64,000 nucleotides of DNA from Profftia lariciata (lineage in GTDB: Bacteria > Pseudomonadota > Gammaproteobacteria > Enterobacterales > Enterobacteriaceae): assembly GCF_020541265.1 (NCBI RefSeq), contig NZ_CP045925.1:434001-498000 (forward strand), in the 5' to 3' direction. Positions 21,252 through 31,356 of the stretch are shown piece after piece. Made by a program: the position numbers and the translations under genes. Under the pieces are notes generated by a model. That model did not search any database. It was not told the origin of the DNA and saw nothing but the letters and a program-made list of their open reading frames with translations. The stretch's first letter is position 1; each line of letters starts with the position of its first letter.

Positions 21252-21707
21252 TTATTTATCTTTAGTAAAAAAAGACTGAAGATCTTTTTGTAGTGATGAC
21301 ATCTTATTTACGTATTGTTTCTTACTTTCAGCGTCTTCTATTAATTTCATAATAATTGCTGATAATGTCATATTATGATTGCTAGCTAGTATAGATAGAC
21401 GTTGCCATACTAAGTATTCTAAATCAATTGATTTTTTACTTGTATGTATATTCTGAGAATTAAAGTAACGTTTACGTCGTGCTCGTATAGTTTGTTGCAT
21501 TTTTTTCTGCAAATCAATATTGATATAATGCTGTATCCACTCTTGAATACATATTGGTTCTTTCTTATATTTTAGCAGCATATCAATAGCTTGTTGGGTC
21601 AAATCATTATCTAGATCACGAGTAATAGGCTTACCTTCACGATATTTTTTTATTAAATATTGCCACTTCCAATCATTTTCTATATGTTTAATGTGTTGAT
21701 ATTTCAT
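21252..21707 (-). CDS. matP: Ter macrodomain organiser MatP
   Basis: DNA-binding protein that, in E. coli, binds matS sites across the terminus region, condenses it and links it to the divisome through ZapB. The ATG at 21707 is chosen because it gives MKYQHI, aligned with the E. coli MKYQQL; the alternative TTG at 21722 only adds five residues. The resulting 151 residues compare with 150 in E. coli. The four-helix-bundle region (DWKWQYLIKKYREG), the basic TIRARRKRYFN, and the ribbon-helix-helix region KKSIDLEYLVWQRL are conserved, as is the C-terminal coiled coil with NKMSSL. I found no obvious matS (GTGACRNYGTCAC) in this window. Confidence 0.94.
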   Translation of the reverse strand: MKYQHIKHIENDWKWQYLIKKYREGKPITRDLDNDLTQQAIDMLLKYKKEPICIQEWIQHYINIDLQKKMQQTIRARRKRYFNSQNIHTSKKSIDLEYLVWQRLSILASNHNMTLSAIIMKLIEDAESKKQYVNKMSSLQKDLQSFFTKDK

Positions 21708-24644
21708 CAATATGTTTACCAATCAGCACGATAATATTATTTATAATAAATAACAATTTTATAAATTTGTATATTTAATTTTTTAAATTAATAAAGAATT
21801 AATATTAAATATATACACATAAAATAATTCAATTTCTTTATAAATCTTAATTATCAATATTAAATATTTTTTTAAATAAGATATTTAAGATCATAATGTT
21901 TTAAAGTATGGTGTAAAAAATTATTTCATTAAGCTATTTAAAATAATTATTTCTTATATACAATTTATGTTATTATTAAATTTGATTATAATTCAATTAT
22001 TATAAATCTTGTTAATTAATAATGTAATAAATTATTAATTAATAATAATTTATTTCTTTATAATAAACAACAAATGATAATTCTTGCATTAATTCTTTAT
22101 AAGATATTTATTAATTTATAATTAATATTATTTATTTAATATTTTTTTGTAGTCTTATTATAAATAATAGTTAAATAAATTATAAAATATTGTATTAAAC
22201 AATTTATCATTACTATCTCAATCAATGAAATAAATTATTTATTTGTTAATAATTTATTCATAATGAACAAATAAATAATCTTTCATAAGATCATTTAGTG
22301 TTAAATATTTATATTTACTCATTTAAGTAGTGATAAATATTGTCTATATTATTAATATTACTCATGATGCAGATAAACTAATTTTTTTAAAAAATATAAA
22401 AACGTTATAGATAATAAAACAATTATTACTAGATGAATATTGTATTTACATAACATTACTATTAAATAGTATACTATATAATATATAGGAAATTATTAAA
22501 ATGATTATTAATTACTATTAATCACTCTTAATTGATTGATATAAAAATTTAATTTTAGTGAATATAGTCTCTTTATTTATGAGATTTAAGATAATCTTAT
22601 ATAGCAATTACAAAGAAATATAAATGAATAATAAAAATTAATTATTTACATTACTTATAAATTCTAAAATTAATTTTATTATTTTTAAGTATTGCAAGTA
22701 ATCTTGAAAATAATAAAAATAAAAAATGTAATATAGTGTATATAATATATTATATCTAAAATTTACTACATGTTAAAATAAGTTAATTAATAATGTTTTT
22801 CTTACTTGTTAATAGTTGTAATAAAAATGATATTTTATGTATGAATATAATATGAATTGAAAGTTAGTTTTTGTAAAGATAATACTATCTTTTTAATTTT
22901 GCATATCTTTAGATAATACTTTTAGTTATGTGTATTATAAAATATTATATAATGTATAAATATTACTTAACTATATCTTTTATTAAATTATAATAATATA
23001 TAAATATATTAATTGTAATAAATAATATATTTAATTATATTAAAAGTTAATCTTTTATTAAATTTTTTATAAAATTTACTATATGATTATAATATATTAT
23101 TATGTATTGCCTAATAATATTACTAACGAATTAATACTTTAATTTAGTACAACTAACTTATCGAATCATTATTTAGTAAATATCAATATATTAATATATA
23201 TTTTTTCTTAAAAAGAATATTATATCCATAATATATAAAGTACTTTTTTATAGTATAAAATAATTTAATAAAGTATATGTAAATATAAAAAAATTAATAT
23301 GAATAATCATTTATTAATTAATTGCTAAAATTATAACTATAATAATTACTGAGATGATCTAGTAAATAAATAATAAATTATATTCAAATAATATTATTGT
23401 TTTATGTCAAAATAATCATTATTAATTTAAAAATTATTTTTATAAAAAATTAATAATTTTTATAAATTATGTTAAATTAATTTAATTATTTGTTTTTGAT
23501 GATTTATTATGATTACAAACATATAATACAGTTATTACAAGTAAGCTATTTTTAATATTTAAGAGAAAAATATAATTATATTATACTAAGTAATTTATAT
23601 ACTATTAATTATATATAATATTTTATATAAGTTTTTATAAACATATATAGAATATTTATATATTGTATATTTATAGGTAATTTGCTTTAAATGAATAATA
23701 TATTGTTATGATAGTAGAATATTTTTTATTTTTGTATCCTTTAATAATAAAAAAGTTTAAAAATAATTCTTATTATCTTTATATATACAATATAGACATT
23801 TAATATAATATTATTTATATGCCTTTATTACTATTTATCAATACATCTATATTTAACTGTACATTAAAAAATAAAATACCATTATTTTAACAATTATATT
23901 ATTTGATGTAATGTATAAAATATTGAGCATAATATTATTCATTATTAATATAAATATATAATTGATATATTAAGTATATAAAATGAATTAATATACTATC
24001 TATTTAAAATATGATTACATAAATATCCTATATATATAAAATTATTTTATGAAAATTAATATTTATTTAGTTTATTTAATACATCTAATAATTTAAAAAA
24101 ATAATTTTTAACATAAAATATAATAATATTTATTATATACACTAAATAAGTTATATATTATTTAATAGTCTTAAATATGTAACTAAACAAATAAAAAATA
24201 TTATTCAAATCATATTGTTTATAATGTTTAATTAAATTTTTAATAAATTATTTTTATATATAAATACCTTGAATTAAAGAATAACAAATAAATATAAAAA
24301 TATTTAATATAGATATTTAAAATATTTTGCTAAAATAATTTTGCATAAAAATATTAAAATTACTATTATTTAATAGTAGATTAATAAAAAAATATAATTA
24401 AAAAAAATAATATTAATTATCCATCTAATATGAGATAATAATTATTATATATTATGTTATATATGAAATTTTTTAACAAAAATATTAAATAAAATTTATA
24501 AAGTACTACTTCGTTATAGTTATTACAAAATATTTTATATAATTCTTAATTTCTTTTAATAAAATATAATATGTAAAAATTATTTATTATTTATCTTAAA
24601 AATTATCTTCATAGTTAAAAAACTAGTTTGTATTAATTGAAAAA
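21708..24644. other. gene-free AT-rich region, the largest in the window
   Basis: 2.9 kb without a supported gene on either strand. I looked for tRNA T-arms, GC-richer RNA segments and conserved protein fragments and found none. In bacterial symbionts a region of this size usually represents one or more erased genes, but nothing identifiable remains by eye. Confidence 0.6.
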
Positions 24645-25364
24645 TTATGGAATAATTTGTGCCACTTTATTGGCTTGATTTTTTAGGCCTATTTTATTAT
24701 AATCATCATATAATAATTGTAGAGCCGAACGTGTTGCCTGAGTATTAGGATAATTACGTAACATAGTTTCTATGCGATTAATACTTGCTATATAAGCTCC
24801 ATGTTTATTATAATATTCCGCAATAGATTTCTCATAATCTGCTAAACGATTTTGCAAATAAATAAGACGTTTTATAGAATCTGTCCTATATTTACTATCT
24901 GGATAACGATGAATTAAATTACTAAAATCCTGAAAAGCTTGATTAGCATACTCTGGATTATGATCAGCATAATTAATACCAAAAAATACCTGAAGCTCGT
25001 TATTATCTCGCTCCATATTACTTAGTCCACGCATATATAAAACATAATCATTATCAGGATATGTTGGATTCAAATGCATAAAACGATCGATTAATATTTC
25101 CACTGTAGGTAAGTCAGCTGTTTTATAATAAGCATAAATAAGATCTAACTGAACTTGTTGCGCATATGGTCCACAAGGATAGCAATTATCTAATAATTCT
25201 AGTTGCTTGATAGCTCCTTTAAAATTACCATCTTGTAACTTTTTCTGTGCTACAGCATAAATTTTAGAAGGGATATTACTAGATATAGAATTTTGGGAAC
25301 GAGCACACCCTATTAAGACTAATATAACCGTGATAGTAATCATCATATACTGTATATACTTCAT
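24645..25364 (-). CDS. bamD: BamD outer-membrane assembly lipoprotein
   Basis: Essential BAM-complex lipoprotein (formerly YfiO/ComL) that works with BamA to insert beta-barrel proteins in the outer membrane and binds BamC and BamE. 239 residues (E. coli 245). The signal peptide ends in LIGC with the lipidated cysteine at residue 20. Five TPR-like repeats follow, with conserved YAVAQKKLQDGNFKGAIKQLE, QVQLDLIYAYYKTADLP, YVLYMRGL and TQATRSAL. Standing alone, with 0.9 kb empty upstream. Together with bamC it shows that at least part of the BAM machinery is maintained. Confidence 0.96.
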   Translation of the reverse strand: MKYIQYMMITITVILVLIGCARSQNSISSNIPSKIYAVAQKKLQDGNFKGAIKQLELLDNCYPCGPYAQQVQLDLIYAYYKTADLPTVEILIDRFMHLNPTYPDNDYVLYMRGLSNMERDNNELQVFFGINYADHNPEYANQAFQDFSNLIHRYPDSKYRTDSIKRLIYLQNRLADYEKSIAEYYNKHGAYIASINRIETMLRNYPNTQATRSALQLLYDDYNKIGLKNQANKVAQIIP

Positions 25365-26276
25365 AATTTTTTCATTATTCTTTTTATTGTTATTAGCAAT
25401 TTTATATGAAGCTTATAATTAAATTATACTTACATATTATACATAGTAATATTTAGATATTGTAAAGTTAATTACATAAAAAATCGATAATTCAGTAATT
25501 ATACTATATAAAAATAATTATTAAGTGATACAAAATACTAATTTTTAGTCTAATATGTTTTATTATGAATTATTTTATAATACAATAATATTATTATTAA
25601 TATATAAATAATCATCTATTATTAAGTAGATATATTTTAATTTTTTTAAGTAATATTTCTGAGTAATAGAATATTATTGTATTTATTTATCTCAAATTAT
25701 TGTAGGCATAGCATCTTATTAAAATTTATAATACAATAAATATTTGAATGCTTGTTATTTTATAATTAAATCAGTGATTTTTATTATTTATTATTATAAA
25801 TGATGAAGCAATCAATTAAATATATCATATCATCTACTGTTTTATAAACGTAATATTTTTTATTTTTAAAAAATTTAAAAATATATTATTATAATTAATT
25901 TATGAGTATGTATTTTAATATCTAACATATTTATATAAATATTCCTTATGTTTAAACTATGATGCTAACTAAATAATGTATTAAATATTTTTATAAAATA
26001 CTACAACTTTAAATTTTTATTAATTAGAAAAAAGTTTTTTGCTGTATCATGCAATAAAGATTAGAATCATATTTATGATGAAACAAGATAACATTATATT
26101 AAGATATATTATATAAAAATAAGATAAATTAATGTAGTAACTGTACATGTCTAAATATTTTTATATGAATCATTTAATTTTAATAAATAATCAAGTAGTT
26201 AGCAGTTATTATAATACTCTGATTAAGTATTATATGATAGAAAGATAGTATAATTTAATACAAAAAATAAATATTT
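25365..26276. other. gene-free spacer between mpl and bamD
   Basis: 912 bp with no supported coding or RNA gene; rluD, the usual divergent neighbour of bamD in enterobacteria, is not here. Should contain the bamD promoter, which cannot be distinguished in such A/T-rich sequence. Confidence 0.55.
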
Positions 26277-27647
26277 TTATAATTCTTTTTTATGAATTAA
26301 TGCTTTTAATAATTTATGATGAATTCCCTCAAATCTTCCATTACTCATAACTAAAATATAATCTCCTGGTTGTGCTTGTTTTACAATGATATTAACCAGT
26401 AAATTAATATCTTCACTATAATATGTAGGTTGTATGCATTTTTTTGCTACTTCTATAACTAACAAAGAAATATCGTTAGGTTGGAATAAAAAGATTGCAT
26501 CTGCATAACTTAATGCTGGAGCTAATGTATGTTTATGTATGCCCATTTTCATGGTATTGGAACGAAGTTCGAGCACAACAAGAATCCTTGCAGCTATACC
26601 TATTTTATGGCGAAGAGCAGTAAGAGTTGCTCTAATAGCGGTTGGATGATGAGCAAAATCATCATAGACTTTTACTCCAAAAGCTTCACCGCATAATTCT
26701 AAACGATGACGAGCATTAATAAATTTTATTAAAGAATGACAAGAATCATTTGGTAATATACCAATATGACGGGCAGCAGCAATTGCCATAAGAGCATTAT
26801 ACATATTATGTTCACCAATTAAATTCCAAGACACTTGTCCTACTACTCTGCCATATAATAATACTTCGAAATGGCTTGCATCAATATTCAGTTTACGAGC
26901 TTTCCATACTCCTGTGTTGCCTTCTATTTCTTCTTGTTCACTCCAACAACCCATCGCTATTACTTGTTGAATATTTTTGTCGTTAGCAGGAAAAATAATA
27001 TGTCCTTTTTTTGGTACTAAGCGTACTAAATAATGAAATTGTTTTTGAATATCTTTTATATCTTTAAAAATATCAGCATGATCAAATTCAATATTATTTA
27101 GGACTAATAAACGTGGAGCATAGTGCATAAATTTAGATCGTTTGTCAAAGAAAGCACAATCATACTCATCTGCTTCTATAATAAATAATTCATTATTACC
27201 CATACGTGCAGAAATATTAAAATTTCCAGGAATACCACCAATTAAAAATCCTGGTTCATAACCGTAATCCTCTAAGATCCATGCAATCATACTAGCTACT
27301 GTAGTTTTGCCATGTGTTCCTGCCACTGCAATAACCCAACGATAGCGTAGAACTTGATTATAAAGCCATTGTGGCCCAGAAATATATGGAACATTTTGTT
27401 CTAAAATAGTTTCTACACAAGGATTACCCCTTGTTATTACATTACCAATAATAACTAAATCAGGTATTGGCATGATATGTGAAGCATCATATCCTTTCAT
27501 AATATTGATGTCTTCTTTTGCTAATAATGTACTCATAGATGGATAAATATGATCATCAGAACCGGTCACTTGATGTCCTAATGTCCGTGCTAATAAAGCA
27601 AGTCCGCCCATGAAGGTACCACAAATCCCAAGGATATGAATATGCAT
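26277..27647 (-). CDS. mpl: murein tripeptide ligase Mpl
   Basis: Attaches the recycled tripeptide L-Ala-gamma-D-Glu-meso-DAP to UDP-N-acetylmuramate with ATP, a peptidoglycan recycling step. 456 residues against 457 in E. coli. The N-terminal nucleotide fold begins HILGICGTFMGGLALLA; the ATP loop GTHGKTT is at 110-116; EADEYDCAFFD, LNNIEFDHADIF and the central GEHNMYNALMA motif of Mur ligases follow; the C-terminal domain has YDDFAHHPTAI. Retaining a recycling enzyme implies that the cell still turns over its own wall. Its substrate supply genes (mpaA, ampG, etc.) are not in the window. Confidence 0.96.
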   Translation of the reverse strand: MHIHILGICGTFMGGLALLARTLGHQVTGSDDHIYPSMSTLLAKEDINIMKGYDASHIMPIPDLVIIGNVITRGNPCVETILEQNVPYISGPQWLYNQVLRYRWVIAVAGTHGKTTVASMIAWILEDYGYEPGFLIGGIPGNFNISARMGNNELFIIEADEYDCAFFDKRSKFMHYAPRLLVLNNIEFDHADIFKDIKDIQKQFHYLVRLVPKKGHIIFPANDKNIQQVIAMGCWSEQEEIEGNTGVWKARKLNIDASHFEVLLYGRVVGQVSWNLIGEHNMYNALMAIAAARHIGILPNDSCHSLIKFINARHRLELCGEAFGVKVYDDFAHHPTAIRATLTALRHKIGIAARILVVLELRSNTMKMGIHKHTLAPALSYADAIFLFQPNDISLLVIEVAKKCIQPTYYSEDINLLVNIIVKQAQPGDYILVMSNGRFEGIHHKLLKALIHKKEL

Positions 27648-27869
27648 TTTGTCTTAATTATATGTAATTGTTTTATATTATCATAATATTACCAGAATTA
27701 TATTTGCAATAAAATAACTAAAAATAAATTTTATATATAAATAAAATATGCTTAATTAAGTAATTTTTTATAAAAATATTTATTATTTAATTAAAAGTAA
27801 TGTATATCTGTTTTATAGTAAATATTATAAATATTATGAATATATTAATATTTATTGTGGGGAGAAAGT

Positions 27870-30800
27870 ATGTTTATTGTTTATTACTCAAATAAATTAG
27901 ATTCATTAAAACAAATTCTTATCAAATACATTGAACAACAACCTTTACAGAATATTCTTGAGCAAGAAATAATATTAGTGCAATACGATGGTCTAGCACA
28001 ATGGTTACAAGTAGAGTTAGCAAAATATTGTGGTATAGCAGCTAATATCAAATTTTCTTCACCAACTAATTTTATTTGGAAATTATTTACTCTATTAATC
28101 CCAGAGATGTCAAAAGTAAATACCTATAATAAAGGTACTATGACGTGGCGATTAATGTGGTTATTACCACAAATGATCAGTCATCCAGCATTTAAACCTT
28201 TAGTCATTTATCTTTCTGATGACAAAGATTATCGAAAAATGTTTCAGCTTACATCTTATATGGCAATACTTTATAACCAGTACTTATTATATCGCCCAGA
28301 ATGGCTACATATTTGGGAGCAAAACAAAAACGTGGAAGGGCTAGATAAATCACAAGAATGGCAAGCTCTGCTATGGGTAGCATTGCAAAAATATCATATC
28401 AATTTTGATAAATCTACTTCGTACAGTACTAATTTATATAAACAATTAATTTATATACTAAAAAAGACAATAAAATATCCTCACAAACTACCTAAGCGTA
28501 TTTTTATTTATGACATGACAACTATGCCATCGATTTATTTAGAGATTTTTCAAATATTAGGAAAATATATTGATGTACATATGATGATTCTTAATCCTTG
28601 TCGTTATTATTGGGGTAATGATAAAGATTATACATGTAACGCTATAATACAAAATCTTAAACATATTAAGCAACAACCCGATATTAATAATTTACATGAT
28701 CTTCAGGTAGAATCTAAGATAATGCATATATGTAACCAACGAAATTTTAGTAATCCCTTATTGGCATCTTGGGGAACATTAGGTAATAACTATATCTATT
28801 TATTATCTAAATATAAACATCAAAAAATACATATTTTTGTTAATTTATCTACAGATTATTTATTGATGCGCATTCAACGAGACTTATTAGAATTAGAAAA
28901 TCATAGTCATCTTATCAATAGCTCACAATATCGTAAAAATAGCAAAGGAAAAAGACTCTTTAATATAGGTGATCGCAGTATTAGTGTCAATCTTTGTCAT
29001 AGCCCTCAGCGTGAGATTGAAGTTTTACATAATAAATTACTTGATATGTTTAATCAAGATCTTACTCTTACCACACGTGATGTTATAGTAATGGTTCCAG
29101 ATATTGATAATTATACACCGTTTATTCAGGCTGTATTTGGCAATACTCAATGCAATCGTTATATACCTTTTGTTATTTCTGATCGCAGCATACATAATAC
29201 ATATCCAATTATTCCAATATTCCTTAACTTACTAAATTTACCTAATAGTCGTTTTACTACTGATAATATTCTAAATTTTCTTGAATTACCATCTTTAGCT
29301 ACACATTTTGGTATTAACGGAGATGACTTACGTCTTTTACGTTATTGGATTAACAAATCTGGTATTCGTTGGGGATTAGATGATAATCACGTGCGTAATT
29401 TAGATTTACCAGTAACTGGTCAACATACTTGGCAGTTTGGCTTAACTCGCATGTTACTTGGTTATGCTATGGATAGCAATTCTGGTGATTGGAATGGGAT
29501 TTTACCTTTTGATGAATCTAGTGGTCTTATCGCGGAATTAATTGGTAAACTAGCAAATTTTTTGATGACTCTCTGTCATTGGCGTACACGACTGAGCGGT
29601 ACATATAACATGAAAAATTGGCAATTTCTATGTCGTGACATGTTAAACGCGTTTTTTGTAAAAGATAATACAACAGATACTGTGATATCTCTTATAGAAA
29701 ATGAATGGCTTAAGATTATTCATTATGGTATAAGTGCAGAGTATCCACAAGAAATACCAATTACTATTTTACGTGATGAATTAACATCTAGATTAAAAAA
29801 TGAACGTATTAATCAAGGATTTTTAACAGGATCAATAATTTTTTGTAATTTAACTTCTATGCATTCTATTCCATTTAAAGTGGTATGTCTGCTCGGCATG
29901 AATGAAAATATCTATCCGTACTCTATCACGCCTATAAGTTTTGATCTTATGGAACAACAGATGAAAAAAGGCGATCCTAATAAATATAATGATAATCGAT
30001 ATTTATTTCTTAAAGCTTTGTTATCAGCACAACAATGTCTTTATATTAGTTATATAAGTCGATCTATTCAGAATAATACTAAGCAATCACCTTCAGTTAT
30101 GGTACAGGAATTATTGGAATATATTGCTCAAAGTCATTATATGACCGGAGATAAAGATATAGATTTTGATTGTAGTACAAACAATGTTATGCAATATTTA
30201 AAAATCCAGCATCCACGTGTTCCCTTTGCATCAGCTAACTATATTATTAATAGTGCAAATCAAAGTTATAATCATACGTGGTTACCTGCTGCTTTAGGTA
30301 ATGGTATAACACATGATACTTTTGCTATAAAATTACCTTTAGAAAATTTTACTATAATTACTCTAGATGAATTAATTAAGTTTTACCGGCATCCAGTTCG
30401 AGCTTTCTTTCAGATGCGTCTTGGTATTTATTTTTCTCGAGAAGTAACTAACATTCCTGATAATGAACCTTTTACACTAGATTATCTAAGTCGCTATAAA
30501 ATAAATATTAAGTTATTAGATAAGTTAATTTACAATAATGAAAGTATATCTTTATTTAAGTATTTTTACTTATCTGGAAGGTTACCTTATGGTACTTTTG
30601 GGACATTATACTGGAACACACAAGAGAGAGCAATGCAAGAAGTGACTGAACAAGTAAAAAAATATCTTCAACCTGGATGTAAAATTGAAATTAATTATAT
30701 AGTCAATAATATACAGATAGTTGGTCGATTACATCAAGTGCAAAATAATGGTTTGTTACGATGGAGACCAGCTATACTAGGAGTAATAGATGGTATAACA

Positions 30801-31232
30801 TTATGGATTGAGCATTTACTTTATTGCTGTAGTGGTGGCACAGGAGCAAGCCGATATTTTGGCCTCGAGAAATCTTCATGGTATTTTGCACCTTTATCGC
30901 CAATAGATGCTAAAAAAAATATATTATCATTACTTGACGGTTATTGCAGAGGTCGTAGTTATCCACTTTTATTGCTGCCTAAAACTGGTTGGGCATGGCT
31001 TAACGCATGCTTTCATAAAGATTCCAGTTTAATAAATAGAACTGATGTCATTCAGATAAGAGCACACAAAAAACTTTTATCGGCATGGGAAGGAGTAAGT
31101 GGTGTAACAGGCGAGAGATCAGATCCTTATATAAAGCGCATTATATCCACATTAGATAACGAGACAATCAATAAGATTCAACAAGTAGCTGAACAGTATT
31201 ATTTACCGTTAATACAAAATAATTTAGTTTAA
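27870..31232 (+). CDS. recC: exonuclease V gamma subunit RecC
   Basis: Non-catalytic scaffold of RecBCD that splits the DNA duplex and scans the exiting strand for Chi. The ATG at 27870, preceded by GGGGAGAA, is chosen over an in-frame TTG at 27855 because it gives MFIVYYSNKLD, aligned with E. coli MLRVYHSNRLD; 1120 residues against 1122. Strongly conserved blocks include NPCRYYWG, GNPLLASWG-like SNPLLASWG, HSPQREIEVLHN, TGQHTW, SSGLIAEL, SIPFKVVCLLGMNENIYP and RAFFQMRL. First gene of recC-ptrA-recB-recD, in E. coli order. Confidence 0.96.
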   Translation: MFIVYYSNKLDSLKQILIKYIEQQPLQNILEQEIILVQYDGLAQWLQVELAKYCGIAANIKFSSPTNFIWKLFTLLIPEMSKVNTYNKGTMTWRLMWLLPQMISHPAFKPLVIYLSDDKDYRKMFQLTSYMAILYNQYLLYRPEWLHIWEQNKNVEGLDKSQEWQALLWVALQKYHINFDKSTSYSTNLYKQLIYILKKTIKYPHKLPKRIFIYDMTTMPSIYLEIFQILGKYIDVHMMILNPCRYYWGNDKDYTCNAIIQNLKHIKQQPDINNLHDLQVESKIMHICNQRNFSNPLLASWGTLGNNYIYLLSKYKHQKIHIFVNLSTDYLLMRIQRDLLELENHSHLINSSQYRKNSKGKRLFNIGDRSISVNLCHSPQREIEVLHNKLLDMFNQDLTLTTRDVIVMVPDIDNYTPFIQAVFGNTQCNRYIPFVISDRSIHNTYPIIPIFLNLLNLPNSRFTTDNILNFLELPSLATHFGINGDDLRLLRYWINKSGIRWGLDDNHVRNLDLPVTGQHTWQFGLTRMLLGYAMDSNSGDWNGILPFDESSGLIAELIGKLANFLMTLCHWRTRLSGTYNMKNWQFLCRDMLNAFFVKDNTTDTVISLIENEWLKIIHYGISAEYPQEIPITILRDELTSRLKNERINQGFLTGSIIFCNLTSMHSIPFKVVCLLGMNENIYPYSITPISFDLMEQQMKKGDPNKYNDNRYLFLKALLSAQQCLYISYISRSIQNNTKQSPSVMVQELLEYIAQSHYMTGDKDIDFDCSTNNVMQYLKIQHPRVPFASANYIINSANQSYNHTWLPAALGNGITHDTFAIKLPLENFTIITLDELIKFYRHPVRAFFQMRLGIYFSREVTNIPDNEPFTLDYLSRYKINIKLLDKLIYNNESISLFKYFYLSGRLPYGTFGTLYWNTQERAMQEVTEQVKKYLQPGCKIEINYIVNNIQIVGRLHQVQNNGLLRWRPAILGVIDGITLWIEHLLYCCSGGTGASRYFGLEKSSWYFAPLSPIDAKKNILSLLDGYCRGRSYPLLLLPKTGWAWLNACFHKDSSLINRTDVIQIRAHKKLLSAWEGVSGVTGERSDPYIKRIISTLDNETINKIQQVAEQYYLPLIQNNLV

Positions 31233-31356
31233 AATGTTTAGACTTATATATTGGTAATACCGAATTTACAAAATTATTAGTTATCTTATGATTTCATATG
31301 CATATTGTGATTAGGAAGCTTAATCAATAAAACAATTTTATATTTTGAGGTAAATA

